Assembly (NCBI GenBank): GCA_020634575.1
Contig: JACKBM010000016.1
Location: 1 to 64,000, forward strand
DNA: 64,000 bases
Direction: 5' to 3'
Source: Ardenticatenales bacterium
GTDB taxonomy: Bacteria > Chloroflexota > Anaerolineae > Promineifilales > Promineifilaceae
Program-made: the position numbers and the translations under genes
Notes under the pieces: model-generated
Told to the model about the DNA's origin: nothing
What the model saw: only the letters and a program-made list of their open reading frames with translations
Database searches by the model: none
Part shown: in pieces, positions 34,027-42,902 of the stretch
Numbering within the stretch: the stretch's first letter is position 1
Layout of the letters: the number at the start of each line of letters is the position of its first letter

Positions 34027-34887
34027 ATGGCCAAAATTGTAGTCGTCGGTAATGTGAATATTGAGACCACTGTGGCTGTGGGGCAATTTCCCGTGGCCTA
34101 CGAGCCGGTACGCTACCTGCAAGGCGGTATCAGCCAATCCGTCGCGGCGGTGGGGTTCAATGTGGCCCTGACCCTGCGGGGATTTGGCCACGAGGTGCGG
34201 CTCCTGTCGATTGTGGGCCAGGATGTGGCTGCCGGGCAGATTCGTGGGCGGCTACAAGAGGCTGGTCTCCCCGATGAGTTTGTGCTGGGGCTGGCGGCGG
34301 AGACGGCGCAGTCGGTTGTTCTGTACGATGCGACTGGCCGGCGCCAGGTGCATACTGATTTGAAAGATCTGTTGCAGCAGGCGTATCCGGCCGGTCCCTG
34401 CCAAACGGCTCTGGCCGGTTGCGACGCCATCGTCCTCACCAACATCAATTACGCCCGCCCCCTGCTGCCCCTGGCCCGCGCCAGCGGGCTGCCCATCCTC
34501 ACCGACGTGCAGACCATTAGCCGGCTTGACGATGAATACAACCGGGATTTTATGGCGGCGGCCACGCTGCTTTTCATGAGCGGCGAGCAACTGCCAATGC
34601 CACCGGCCGATTGGATCGCGCAGCTCTGGCAACGCTACCCGGCGGAACTGGTCGTCATCGGCCAGGGGGCGGCCGGGGCGACGCTGGGGGAGCGGGCAAC
34701 CGGCCGGATCAGCCACCAACCCGCCGCGCCCGTCGACCAGATCCGCAGCAGCGGCGGCGCCGGCGACGCCCTCGCCGCCGCCTTCCTCGACGGCCACCTG
34801 CGCGGCCTCGCCCCCCTGGACGCCCTCCAGCATGCCCAAACCCACGCCGCCACCATCCTCCACCACGCCGCCTCCAATCCGGCATAG
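34027..34887 (+). CDS. PfkB family carbohydrate/nucleoside kinase
   Basis: A 286-residue ribokinase-fold sugar or nucleoside kinase. GGISQSVAAVGFNVALTLRG is the substrate-binding N-terminal motif, in which the usual GGxxxN pattern is altered. The C-terminal PfkB signature IRSSGGAGDALAAAFLDGHL contains the catalytic Asp and anion hole. Length and lack of a lid insertion fit ribokinase- or fructokinase-type members. The substrate is unknown; no sugar operon surrounds it. It is bounded by repeat elements on both sides. Confidence 0.88.
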   Translation: MAKIVVVGNVNIETTVAVGQFPVAYEPVRYLQGGISQSVAAVGFNVALTLRGFGHEVRLLSIVGQDVAAGQIRGRLQEAGLPDEFVLGLAAETAQSVVLYDATGRRQVHTDLKDLLQQAYPAGPCQTALAGCDAIVLTNINYARPLLPLARASGLPILTDVQTISRLDDEYNRDFMAAATLLFMSGEQLPMPPADWIAQLWQRYPAELVVIGQGAAGATLGERATGRISHQPAAPVDQIRSSGGAGDALAAAFLDGHLRGLAPLDALQHAQTHAATILHHAASNPA

Positions 34888-34947
34888 GCTGATACGCCTC
34901 CGTACAGGCGCCGCCGCTGGCGCGTCTCAACGTTCGCCGATCACGGC

Positions 34948-35013
34948 GCTGGCAGACGCGAGACGCGCCGCGGCGCGTCTCTACGGGGCCGCGGCGCGTC
35001 TCTACGGGGTGCG
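34948..35013. repeat. GAGACGCGCCGCGGCGCGTCTC palindrome cluster
   Basis: A 20-bp perfect palindrome AGACGCGCCGCGGCGCGTCT (34961-34980) is followed by CTACGGGGC and a second GCCGCGGCGCGTCTCTACGG unit (34989-35008). A related GGCGCGTCTCAACG lies at 34919-34932. The cluster ends 7 bp before menB. Confidence 0.85.
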
Positions 35014-35020
35014 CTAAAAT

Positions 35021-35869
35021 ATGCGCATGAGCAAACCAAACTGGACAACCGTAAAAGAGTACGAAGATATCACCTACCGGAAATCGGCTGGGGTGGCCCG
35101 GATCGCCTTTAACCGGCCGGAAGTGCGCAATGCCTTCCGCCCCAAGACAGTCGCCGAGCTGTTTGAGGCGTTCCTCGATGCCCGTGAAGACACCTCCATC
35201 GGCGTGGTGCTGTTCAGCGCCGAAGGCCCCTCGCCCAAGGACGGCGTCTACGCCTTCTGCAGCGGCGGCGACCAGCGCACCCGCGGCCACCAGGGCTACG
35301 TCGATGAGGACGGCATGCCCCGGCTCAACATCCTGGAAGTGCAGCGGCTGATCCGCTTCATGCCTAAGGTAGTCATCGCCGTGGTGCCCGGTTGGGCGGT
35401 TGGTGGTGGCCACAGCCTGCATGTGGTCTGCGACCTGACGCTGGCCAGCCAGGAACACGCCATTTTCAAGCAGACCGATGCTGACGTCACCAGCTTTGAT
35501 GGCGGTTATGGCTCAGCCTACCTGGCCAAAATGGTTGGTCAGAAACGGGCGCGCGAGATCTTTTTCCTGGGGCGTAATTACTCAGCCCAGGAGGCGTATG
35601 AGATGGGCATGGTCAACGCCGTTATCCCGCATGAGGAGTTGGAGGCCACCGCCTACGAGTGGGCCCAGGAGATCCTGGCCAAGTCGCCGACCTCCATCAA
35701 GATGCTGAAATTTGCCTTTAACCTGACCGATGATGGCATGGTCGGCCAGCAGGTGTTCGCCGGCGAGGCGACTCGCCTGGCCTACATGACCGACGAGGCC
35801 AAGGAGGGGCGCAACGCCTTCCTGGAGAAGCGCAAACCGAATTTCAAAGATGTGAAGTGGATTCCCTAG
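35021..35869 (+). CDS. menB: 1,4-dihydroxy-2-naphthoyl-CoA synthase
   Basis: A 282-residue crotonase-fold enzyme of menaquinone synthesis, cyclising o-succinylbenzoyl-CoA to 1,4-dihydroxy-2-naphthoyl-CoA. MenB-specific stretches are FCSGGDQRTRGHQGY, VVPGWAVGGGHSLHVVCDLT (oxyanion hole), QTDADVTSFDGGYGSAYLA and FLGRNYSAQEAYEMGMVN. The C-terminal EGRNAFLEKRKPNF also matches. Two ATGs at 35021 and 35027 are both plausible. No other men genes lie in the window, so it is an isolated pathway gene, but it implies a menaquinone-using respiratory chain. Confidence 0.95.
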   Translation: MRMSKPNWTTVKEYEDITYRKSAGVARIAFNRPEVRNAFRPKTVAELFEAFLDAREDTSIGVVLFSAEGPSPKDGVYAFCSGGDQRTRGHQGYVDEDGMPRLNILEVQRLIRFMPKVVIAVVPGWAVGGGHSLHVVCDLTLASQEHAIFKQTDADVTSFDGGYGSAYLAKMVGQKRAREIFFLGRNYSAQEAYEMGMVNAVIPHEELEATAYEWAQEILAKSPTSIKMLKFAFNLTDDGMVGQQVFAGEATRLAYMTDEAKEGRNAFLEKRKPNFKDVKWIP

Positions 35870-35963
35870 CCTGGCCTGGTGAAAAGGGCCAGCCGATTGT
35901 TTGCAGCCAAAACCATGCTTCGACTTTTCCTGAGCCTCCTTTATGGGGTACGGTGGCTATTAA

Positions 35964-36086
35964 GAGCAGGCGAAGGACCTCGCTCTGGTGCCCAGGCAGG
36001 ACCGGCCGGTAGCCGGCAGCGTAAAGTGAAGCCGGCGAAAAGTATTACGAGTTGGGGTCTGGGGAAGGGGTCCTTCGCCTGTTCTC
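35964..36086. repeat. Long-arm inverted repeat GAGCAGGCGAAGGACC
   Basis: GAGCAGGCGAAGGACC (35964-35979) is complementary to GGTCCTTCGCCTGTTCTC (36069-36086) except for one mismatch or wobble, with an 89-bp interior containing one ACCGGCCGGT (36001). It lies in the 275-bp gap between menB and the SelA-like gene, which has no ORF. Confidence 0.75.
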
Positions 36087-36144
36087 GATGAGCGCCTTGA
36101 CCCATGGATGAGGCTCAGGATAGGTTGGTTATTAGGAGGTCAGG

Positions 36145-37269
36145 ATGAACATTTATGAGGAATTGGGTGTTCGTACGCTGGTCAACGCTTCGGGGACGCT
36201 GACGCGGAACGGTGGGTCGGTCATGGCGCAGGAAGTACTGGCGGCGATGGCTGAGGCGGCGCAACATTTTTGCCTGGTCGATGAGTTGCAGACAGCGGTT
36301 GGCAAGCGCATTGCGACCATGCTGCAGGTGCCGGCAGCTTATGTCTGTGCCAGCGCCTCGAGCGGCCTGGTGTTGACGGCGGCGGCCTGTATGGCCGGCG
36401 CGGACCCGGAACGGGTCGCCCAACTGCCAAACACCGCCGGTATGCGCCGTGAGATCCTGGTGCAAAGTAACCATCGGATCCCGTATGACCAGGCCCTGCG
36501 GCTGGCCGGGGCCACATTGGTCGAGATCGGCGACGATGGCACACCGCCTGTCGCCGCCATGACGGCGGCCATCAACGAGCGCACCGCGGCCATTTTCTAC
36601 CTGGCCATCGCCATGAATGACCCCAACTCCATCCCGCTGGACCAGACCATCGCCCTGGCCCACGAGCACGGCATCCCGGTCATCATCGACGCCGCTTCGG
36701 AATGCCCGCCGATGTCGACGCTGACCCGCTTCTGCGACATGGGGGCGGACCTGGTCATTTTCAGCGGCGGCAAATCCATTGCCGGGCCGCAATCCTCAGG
36801 GATGATCGTGGGCCGGCCGGATCTGATCGAAGCGTGCGCCGCCAATGGCTGCCCCTTTGCCGGGGTCGGTCGGCCGATGAAGATCAGCCGCGAGGAAATT
36901 GTGGCCTTCATGAAGGCACTGGAGCTGTACCTGAGCCGGGACCATGAGGCCGACCTGCGCCGCTGGGAAGCGCAAATCCGCCACATCGGCGAGGCGATTT
37001 CTGACCTGCCCCATATCGAGGTCAGCCGTTACGCCAAGGGCGAGACCTACCAGGTGCCGATGTTGCGTGTGGAATACCCGCCTGAATTTAATGTCGGCAA
37101 TCAGGCGATTTTGGACGCCTTACTGGACCATGATCCGCCCATCAGCGTGCGGGCGCTGCCGGGATCGGCCGGGGCAATCATCATCAACCCCCACAACCTG
37201 GCCCCGGGCCAGGAAGAGATTGTGGCGGCCGGCTGCCGTGAGGTGCTGGGCCGTCTGGTAAGCGAATAG
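36145..37269 (+). CDS. SelA-like PLP-dependent enzyme (COG1921; DgaE-type)
   Basis: A 374-residue fold-type I PLP enzyme similar to L-seryl-tRNA(Sec) selenium transferase-like proteins. Motifs are RTLVNASGTLTRNGGSVM at the N terminus, CASASSGLVLTAAACMAG, the PLP Asp in PVIIDAASECPP and the Schiff-base Lys in LVIFSGGKSIAGPQSSG. It lacks the ~80-residue N-terminal tRNA-binding domain of true SelA (~460 residues), so it is probably a D-glucosaminate-6-phosphate ammonia-lyase-like lyase rather than the Sec-forming enzyme. Its neighbour is a deiminase family gene 15 bp downstream, which suggests shared amino acid or amino sugar catabolism. Confidence 0.8.
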   Translation: MNIYEELGVRTLVNASGTLTRNGGSVMAQEVLAAMAEAAQHFCLVDELQTAVGKRIATMLQVPAAYVCASASSGLVLTAAACMAGADPERVAQLPNTAGMRREILVQSNHRIPYDQALRLAGATLVEIGDDGTPPVAAMTAAINERTAAIFYLAIAMNDPNSIPLDQTIALAHEHGIPVIIDAASECPPMSTLTRFCDMGADLVIFSGGKSIAGPQSSGMIVGRPDLIEACAANGCPFAGVGRPMKISREEIVAFMKALELYLSRDHEADLRRWEAQIRHIGEAISDLPHIEVSRYAKGETYQVPMLRVEYPPEFNVGNQAILDALLDHDPPISVRALPGSAGAIIINPHNLAPGQEEIVAAGCREVLGRLVSE

Positions 37270-37284
37270 CATAGGAGAAAATTT

Positions 37285-38232
37285 ATGGCTGCACAGAAGG
37301 GCTACGGGGTTCGCAATGCGTATGGCGATCTGAAGCGGGTGTTGATGCACCGGCCGGGTCCCGAACTCAACCTGGTCACACCGCAGACGTTGCGCGAGTT
37401 CAATTTTGATGCGCCGGTCGATCCGGAACGGTTCATCGACGACTATGAGACGATGCGCGGTCTGTTCCATACCCATGGCGTGGAGACGGTCCTGCTCACC
37501 GAAGTGCTGGCTAATGATGCCGACGCCATCTCATTTATCAATCGCCGTCCTAACATGACCTACACCCGTGACCTGGCGGCGGTCTTCCAGAGCGGCGCCG
37601 TCCTGATGGGGCCCCATCTCAAGGGGCGCTGGGGCGATCAGCGGATGATGGGCCGGGCCTTCCAGAAACTGGGCGTGCCGGTGCTCGGCGGCGTTGACCA
37701 GCCGGGCTTCCTGGAAGGGGGCGGCGTCACTCTCATCGGCGAGGATACGGCGGTGGCTTCGCTTTGTGACCGGGCCAATGAGGCCGGCACGCGGGCCTTG
37801 CGCGATCTGGTGCTGGGCCGCGATGTCAAATATTTCCTGGAAGTGCCTCTGCCCTTCGGCTTCATCCACATCGACGGCATCTTCATGGTCCTGGATGAAA
37901 AGCTTTGCCTGGTCCACAAGCCATCGTTCCAGGTGTTCCCTTGCATGTTGTACGAGGCTGGCAAAGCGGAGCCACGCCACGTCATGTTCACCGATTTCCT
38001 GGAGGAGCGCGGCTTTGATTGTATTGAGCTGACAGACCAGGAACGGGTCGATGGCCTGCTGAACGTCGTGGTGACCCAGCGGGGCAAGCGGGCGATCGGC
38101 TTTGCCGGTGCGGAGCGGATCGGTACGGAGATGGCCAAACGGGGCTGGCAGTTGGATTCGTTCCCGTCCGAGGAGCTTTTCCTGGGCAACGGCGGAGCGC
38201 ATTGCATGACCTGTCCGGTCTGGGTTGAGTAG
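37285..38232 (+). CDS. Arginine deiminase / DDAH superfamily amidinohydrolase
   Basis: A 315-residue protein of the pentein fold. The catalytic Cys is Cys307 in GGAHCMTCPVW, and the catalytic His lies in FGFIHIDGIFMVLD. Substrate-binding segments are NMTYTRDLAAVF and FLEGGGVTLIG. The family includes dimethylarginine dimethylaminohydrolase, arginine deiminase and amidinotransferases; length and the single HCMTCP motif fit DDAH-like enzymes, with citrulline as a likely product. AGGAG lies 8 nt upstream of ATG 37285. It is co-directional with and 15 bp from the SelA-like gene. Confidence 0.88.
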   Translation: MAAQKGYGVRNAYGDLKRVLMHRPGPELNLVTPQTLREFNFDAPVDPERFIDDYETMRGLFHTHGVETVLLTEVLANDADAISFINRRPNMTYTRDLAAVFQSGAVLMGPHLKGRWGDQRMMGRAFQKLGVPVLGGVDQPGFLEGGGVTLIGEDTAVASLCDRANEAGTRALRDLVLGRDVKYFLEVPLPFGFIHIDGIFMVLDEKLCLVHKPSFQVFPCMLYEAGKAEPRHVMFTDFLEERGFDCIELTDQERVDGLLNVVVTQRGKRAIGFAGAERIGTEMAKRGWQLDSFPSEELFLGNGGAHCMTCPVWVE

Positions 38233-38420
38233 ATTGCCGAGCCTGCTTATGGCCGGCAAATGAGCAAGATTTTGATAGCGCTGGCCCTTGCGCTCGCTAT
38301 GATCTCGCCACTGCCCAATGTGGCCAGTAGAGATGGCAGGGTGGCCGGGGGCGCAACCGTCCCCGGCCGGATCGCCCACAAGGTTAGCGACCGCTGACCG
38401 CCAGCATGAGGTTGATGCCG

Positions 38421-39368
38421 ATGAAAAGGGACGCAGCTTTCTACAACGAGACGCAACAGCTACAGGGGCAGATCATCCAGGCGATGCGGCAGACGCGCCC
38501 CGAGGTCATCCAGGAATTGAGCGCCCAACCTTTGCCGCCGCTGCTGCAGGTGCGCGGTGGCTATGCTGAGAGCCCGGGCTGGTTCATGGTGCAGGCGGCT
38601 GAGTTTGACCCGGAGCCGCTGACCGTCGCCAACTTGCGGGTGCGCGACATCTATGCTTCCGAGCGGATCGTGGCGGCGCTGCTGGAGATGCTGGCTGGCG
38701 AGCGCTGGCTGGCTCGGGTGGGGGAGGCGTATGGGCTGACACCGGCCGGTCGCGACATCCTCGACCGCCTGCGCGCCCGCACCGCCAAACTCCTGGATCC
38801 GCCCTCACTTCCCCAACCCCGCGCTGAGCTGGAACGGCTCGTCGAACTCCTGGGCAAGCTGTTCAGCCTCTGCCTGAGTGCCGGCGACCCACCCGGTAGC
38901 TGGTGCCTGGCCCACTCCCGCCGCCGTGCGCCCGGTCCCGACGCCCCGATTCTGCAGCAAATCAGCCAGTTCATGTCCGACTTCAACGCCTACCGCGATG
39001 ACGCCCACATGGCTGCCTGGCAAGCTGAAGGCGTCGCGGCATACGTCTGGGAAGCGTTTAACTTCGTCCACAGCGGCCAGGCCAAAAACGCGGCTGAATT
39101 GGATGAGAAGTTGTTTTACCGGGGCTATTCTGCCGGCGAATGGGCCGGCGCTTTGCAGGAATTGCGCGAACGGGGCTGGTTGGATGGGGCCGCGGGCGGC
39201 GATCATACCGTCACCGCGGCCGGCTATGATGTCCAGGCCAGCGTCGAAGAAGCGACCGACAACTTTTTCTACGCCCCCTGGGCAAAACTGGCTGCCGGCG
39301 AAGCGGCGGAATTACAGGAACGGCTGGCTTCTCTCAGCCAGCGGTTAACCGAAATCAGTAGCGCCTGA
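38421..39368 (+). CDS. SCO6745-like / winged-helix family protein
   Basis: A 315-residue soluble protein. Two parts look like winged-helix domains: RIVAALLEMLAGERWLARVGEAYGLTPAG (about 75-105) and GALQELRERGWLDGAAGGDHTVTAAG (about 240-275), both ending in a Gly-rich beta wing. This duplicated layout resembles the SCO6745 family of putative regulators. No ligand domain is recognised. Start ATG 38421 was chosen for GAGG at 38408-38411; ATG 38406 lacks a ribosome-binding site. A role in transcription is inferred from fold resemblance only. Confidence 0.6.
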   Translation: MKRDAAFYNETQQLQGQIIQAMRQTRPEVIQELSAQPLPPLLQVRGGYAESPGWFMVQAAEFDPEPLTVANLRVRDIYASERIVAALLEMLAGERWLARVGEAYGLTPAGRDILDRLRARTAKLLDPPSLPQPRAELERLVELLGKLFSLCLSAGDPPGSWCLAHSRRRAPGPDAPILQQISQFMSDFNAYRDDAHMAAWQAEGVAAYVWEAFNFVHSGQAKNAAELDEKLFYRGYSAGEWAGALQELRERGWLDGAAGGDHTVTAAGYDVQASVEEATDNFFYAPWAKLAAGEAAELQERLASLSQRLTEISSA

Positions 39369-39395
39369 TACAATTGTGGGGCAGAGGTGAACCCT

Positions 39396-40418
39396 ATGTC
39401 CCAGACCGTGCTCGTTACCGGCGCCACTGGTTTTATAGCCAAACATTGCATCAAATTCCTCCTCGAAGCGGGTTACCAGGTGCGCGGCACCATACGCTCT
39501 TCCGCCAGCGAACCTGGCCTGCGCCAACTCTTCAGCGGCCTGGGTTTCCCCGCAGCCCGCCTCAACTTTTTTGTCGCCGATCTCACCCAAGATGAAGGCT
39601 GGGCCGCAGCCGTCGCTGGCTGCGATTATGTTCTTCATGTCGCCTCACCTGTCCTGAACAAGCCGCCAAAACATGAAGATGAGGCGATTATACCGGCCCG
39701 CGATGGCACCCTGCGAGTGCTGCGGGCGGCTGCGGCTGCCGGTGTCCGCCGCGTTGTGCTGACCTCTTCTGCCTCGGCGATCAGCGAAGGACACAGGCAA
39801 TACAAGCGCCGTTTCACAGAGGCGGACTGGTCCGATCTGACCGGCAAGATTCAGGCGTATGGCAAGAGCAAAACGCTGGCGGAAAAGGCGGCCTGGGATT
39901 TTGCGCAGGGGCCGGAAGCAGGGCCGATGGAGCTGGTGACCATTTGCCCTGGCTACGTCTTTGGCCCGGTACTTGATGACAGCCGGGTGAGCCCGTCCAT
40001 CGACATGGTGCGGCGCAGCCTGCTGGGCGAATATCCCGGCAGCGCCCGGTTGAGCCTGCCGTCCATCGATGTGCGTGATCTCGCCGCCGCCCATGTCGCC
40101 GCCATGTTGAAGCCGGAGATAGCCGGCGAACGACTGATTGCTGTCAAGGAAACCATCTGGTTGACAGAGCTTAGCCAGATTCTGGCCGCAGCATATGGAC
40201 CGCGTGGTTATAAAGTGCGTATCCGCGAGCTCCCCGATTTTCTGGTGAAGCTGGCTTCTCTTTTTGATCCGCAGATCCGGCTCATCGTCGATATGCTGGG
40301 CAAAGAGCTGCTTTTTGATGACCGCCACAGCCGCTCTCTGCTGGGTGAGCCGCGCAACTCAGCCCGTGATGCCATTTTGGCTACGGCTGAGAGCCTGATC
40401 GCTCAGGGGATGGTCTAG
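39396..40418 (+). CDS. NAD(P)-dependent epimerase / dihydroflavonol-reductase-like SDR
   Basis: A 340-residue extended short-chain dehydrogenase. The nucleotide-binding motif is LVTGATGFIAKH. DYVLHVASPV and LTSSASAISEG give the catalytic Ser region. The active-site Tyr-Lys pair is in QAYGKSKTLAEKAAW (YxxxK). The CPGYVFGPVLD stretch is typical of dihydroflavonol-4-reductase or cinnamoyl-CoA reductase-like bacterial SDRs. ATG 39396 is preceded by AGAGGTG. The methyltransferase gene starts 2 bp after its stop, so they are likely co-translated. Confidence 0.9.
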   Translation: MSQTVLVTGATGFIAKHCIKFLLEAGYQVRGTIRSSASEPGLRQLFSGLGFPAARLNFFVADLTQDEGWAAAVAGCDYVLHVASPVLNKPPKHEDEAIIPARDGTLRVLRAAAAAGVRRVVLTSSASAISEGHRQYKRRFTEADWSDLTGKIQAYGKSKTLAEKAAWDFAQGPEAGPMELVTICPGYVFGPVLDDSRVSPSIDMVRRSLLGEYPGSARLSLPSIDVRDLAAAHVAAMLKPEIAGERLIAVKETIWLTELSQILAAAYGPRGYKVRIRELPDFLVKLASLFDPQIRLIVDMLGKELLFDDRHSRSLLGEPRNSARDAILATAESLIAQGMV

Positions 40419-40420
40419 CC

Positions 40421-41149
40421 TTGGCCACCGTCTACGACCCTCAGAATAATGAGATCCGCCATTTGCAGCCTCAGGCGCATTGGCCTGGGGCACGGTTACT
40501 GGAAATTGGCAGCGGCGATGGCCGTCTGACCGAGCGGTTGGCCCGGCTCGGCCCCATCATCCACGCATTTGATCCCAAGCCCAATCTGGTTGCCCAGGCT
40601 GTGGCGAACCGGCCGCCGCGCCTGCAGCGCTCGCTGCACTACTACGTGGCCCAGGCCGAAGCGCTGCCGGTCCCGGATGGCGCTTTCGACCTGGCGCTCT
40701 TTTCCTGGTCGTTGTGATGAGTGGAATCGCCGGGTATGGTCCATGCCCTTTACGAAACCCATCGCGCCTTGAAAGCGGACGGCCTTTTATTCGATTTGCG
40801 CCCGGCTTCGGTCAACATCACGGTCGGGATCTTATGGCCGGATGGGTTCGAGGCGCTGGGGCTGCGTCGCTATAATTTTGAACATGATTACGCGGCCGAT
40901 ATCGCCGTTGGCGCTGTTTTGCGTGAGGGGCGTTTTGCCCTGGAGTCGACAGCCGAGTTTGAGTTCCAGCGGCATATGGACGCGCTGAACGACCTGTTCT
41001 GCTGGCTGGATGAGAACCAGAAGCCGGAAGACCCGGAGGCCAATCCGCATTTGCTGGATCTGGCGGCACGAAAATTGCAGGGGGCACCGGCCGGTACCAA
41101 AATGATGGCCACCGGCCCCCTCAGACTGAACGTGCTCCGCAAAAAATAA
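40421..41149 (+). CDS. SAM-dependent methyltransferase with two adjacent in-frame UGA codons (candidate Sec-Sec selenoprotein)
   Basis: A single frame runs from TTG 40421 to TAA 41149 and is interrupted only by TGATGA at 40715-40720 (residues 99-100). Before it are motif I LLEIGSGDGRLTERLA, motif II HAFDPKPN and AEALPVPDGAFDLALFSWSL. After it, without any frame change, come VESPGMVHALYETHRALKAD and GLLFDLRP, the expected helix and strand of a class I methyltransferase. The doublet sits right after strand 4, where some families have Cys-Cys or Cys-Ser. A hairpin with loop GGUC lies 11 nt downstream, and tRNA-Sec is in the same window. The full product would be 242 residues. The alternative is a pseudogene with two nonsense codons. 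Confidence 0.7.
40732..40748 (+). promoter_or_regulatory. Candidate SECIS hairpin after the UGA-UGA doublet
   Basis: GGGTATG (40732-40738) pairs with CATGCCC (40742-40748), including one G-U pair, around loop GTC. The stem starts 11 nt and the loop 18 nt after the second UGA, matching bacterial SECIS spacing. The apical GGUC resembles the SelB-binding loop of E. coli fdhF. Confidence 0.55.
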
Positions 41150-41171
41150 ATTGACAACCGGAAGTATGCCC

Positions 41172-42302
41172 ATGTCCCACTTTGATCTGGCCGCTGTGCG
41201 CCAGGAATTTCCCATCGTCGACCAGTGCGTCTACCTCAATCACGCCGCCGTCAGCCCGATCTCCCGCCGTGTCCACGCCGCCATGGTTGAGCAGGCGACG
41301 CTGCATCTCAACCAGGGTGACGGCGCCGGCGGCATCGACGAACCCCGCTACCGGCGTGGCCGCGAGCTGGCAGCCCGCCTCGTCAATGGCGCCCCGGAGC
41401 GGATCGCCTACATCATGAACACCTCCCACGGCCTCTCCCAGGTCGCCAACGGCTTGACCTGGCGCGCCGGCGACAACGTGGTCCTGAGCGAGATGGAGTT
41501 TCCCTCCAACTACCTCATCTGGTCTCACCTCGAGGCGCAGGGGGTCGAGCTGCGTCGGGTCCCGGTGCCGGATGGCCGGCTCACCGCCGACAAGCTGCGA
41601 CCACTGGTGGACAGCCGCACCCGCGTCGTCGCCGTCAGCCAGGTGCAATATTACAACGGCTTCCGGGTTGACCTGGCTGCCTTTGGCCAGCTTTGCCGCG
41701 AGGTGGATGCGTTGCTGGTGGTCGATGGCACCCAGTCGATCGGGGCGCTGCGCGCGGACCTGGACGGGATGGGGATCGATGCGCTGGTCGTCAGTTCGCA
41801 CAAATGGATGCTGGGCCCGCTCGGTGTCGGCTTCATGGCCTTCTCTGAACGTGGCTTTGCGCGGATTCAGCCGACGATTATGGGCTGGCTCAGCGTCAAC
41901 GAGCCATTCGCCTTCCGGCGCGAGCTGGATTTCCTGCCCGACGGCGGTCGCTTTGAGCCAGGGACAGAGAATGCGGCCGGCCGCTTCGGCCTGGTCGCCC
42001 GCCTGGAGCAAATCCACGAGACAGGCGCCGACGTCATCGAGGCGCGGGTGCTGGGGTTGACCGATTTGCTGTGCGAGCAGCTGGCGGCCAACGGCTTCCA
42101 GGTGACCAGCCACCGGGGTGAGGCGGAGAAGTCGGCCATCGTCACCTTTATCCATCCCCGTATCGCCAGCGAAACGTTGTACGAGCGCTTGGCGGCGGCC
42201 AACATCAAGGCCAGCCTCCGCTCCGGCGCCATCCGTATCTCCCCGCACTACTACAACTCCGAGAACGAAATCACCCTCGCCGTCACTGCTGCGGGGGGAT
42301 AG
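41172..42302 (+). CDS. Class V aminotransferase / cysteine desulfurase-like PLP enzyme
   Basis: A 376-residue fold-type I PLP enzyme of class V (isopenicillin-N epimerase or NifS-like). YLNHAAVSPISRRV is the N-terminal signature, MNTSHGLSQVANGL binds the cofactor phosphate, VDGTQSIGAL carries the PLP Asp and VVSSHKWMLGPLGVGF the Schiff-base Lys. A clear Cys-containing active-site loop of cysteine desulfurases is not apparent, so an epimerase, lyase or aminotransferase is preferred. ATG 41172 follows GGAAG (41160-41164). It is 22 bp from the methyltransferase gene and followed by CACGGATT copy D. Confidence 0.87.
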   Translation: MSHFDLAAVRQEFPIVDQCVYLNHAAVSPISRRVHAAMVEQATLHLNQGDGAGGIDEPRYRRGRELAARLVNGAPERIAYIMNTSHGLSQVANGLTWRAGDNVVLSEMEFPSNYLIWSHLEAQGVELRRVPVPDGRLTADKLRPLVDSRTRVVAVSQVQYYNGFRVDLAAFGQLCREVDALLVVDGTQSIGALRADLDGMGIDALVVSSHKWMLGPLGVGFMAFSERGFARIQPTIMGWLSVNEPFAFRRELDFLPDGGRFEPGTENAAGRFGLVARLEQIHETGADVIEARVLGLTDLLCEQLAANGFQVTSHRGEAEKSAIVTFIHPRIASETLYERLAAANIKASLRSGAIRISPHYYNSENEITLAVTAAGG

Positions 42303-42310
42303 AAGAGAGG

Positions 42311-42422
42311 CCACGGATTAGCACGGATTTGGCACGGATTCTTTTTTGTTGGGGCGTTTGGCACAAATCCATTGCCACCAGCCACAGAAAAATCCGTGTT
42401 AAATCCGTGCCAATCCGTGGCA
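42311..42422. repeat. CACGGATT-family inverted repeat, copy D
   Basis: GCCACGGATTAGCACGGATT with GGCACGGATTCTTTTTTG on the left pairs with the triple ATCCGTG block on the right (42393-42422). The right edge continues as GGCAAAAAAAAGGA and abuts the ogt ATG, so the repeat end appears to carry the ribosome-binding site. Confidence 0.9.
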
Positions 42423-42437
42423 AAAAAAAGGAAACAT

Positions 42438-42902
42438 ATGGGAACAAGTTATGTGGAGTCGCCGATTGGGTTGGTGGAGATCAAGGGGACGGATGAGGCA
42501 ATCACCTCGCTCTACTTTGTTGAGGCGCGTGAGCTGGGGGCGGTGAGTACGGCGTATATGGAGTTGGCGGCGGCGCAGGTGGCGGAATATTTTGCCGGGG
42601 AGCGGCGGGTGTTTGATTTGGAATTGGCACCGGCCGGTACCCCTTTCCAAAAAGCCCACTGGCAGCAGCTCCTCCAGGTCCCCTTCGGTGAAGTCCAAAC
42701 CTACCAGGAGATCGCCAACCGGCTGGGCAAGCCGGCCGCCACCCGCGCCGTCGGCGCCGCCAATGGGCAGAACCCGATCTCGATCATCATCCCCTGCCAC
42801 CGCATCATCGGCTCCAACGGCAAGCTCACCGGCTACGGCGGCGGCCTCTGGCGCAAAGAATGGCTCCTGCGCCACGAGGGGGGAAGAGGAGCCACGGATT
42901 GA
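42438..42902 (+). CDS. ogt: Methylated-DNA-[protein]-cysteine S-methyltransferase
   Basis: A 154-residue O6-alkylguanine-DNA alkyltransferase that removes alkyl groups from guanine by suicidal transfer to Cys. The active site is [20 protein letters not shown] (Cys120), with the DNA-binding helix region [22 protein letters not shown] 42438 has AAAAGGA upstream at the edge of repeat copy D. The last codons (GATD-stop) lie in repeat copy E, so the gene is bracketed by two direct copies of the same element and its C-terminal end is repeat-derived. It is otherwise full length. Confidence 0.95.
   Translation: MGTSYVESPIGLVEIKGTDEAITSLYFVEARELGAVSTAYMELAAAQVAEYFAGERRVFDLELAPAGTPFQKAHWQQLLQVPFGEVQTYQEIANRLGKPAATRAVGAANGQNPISIIIPCHRIIGSNGKLTGYGGGLWRKEWLLRHEGGRGATD

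Noticed and set aside
36145..37269. SelA-like PLP enzyme as the true Sec synthase for the selenium locus
   Set aside because: It lacks the N-terminal domain and length of canonical SelA and lies 35 kb from tRNA-Sec, so a DgaE-like lyase is more likely.
59..41149. UGA reassigned to Trp genome-wide as the explanation for the in-frame UGAs
   Set aside because: Many genes here end in TGA at natural positions, and both internal UGAs align with Cys-type active sites rather than Trp.
41121..42314. A 397-codon minus-strand ORF over the class V aminotransferase
   Set aside because: Shadow of a clear class V enzyme; no independent motif.
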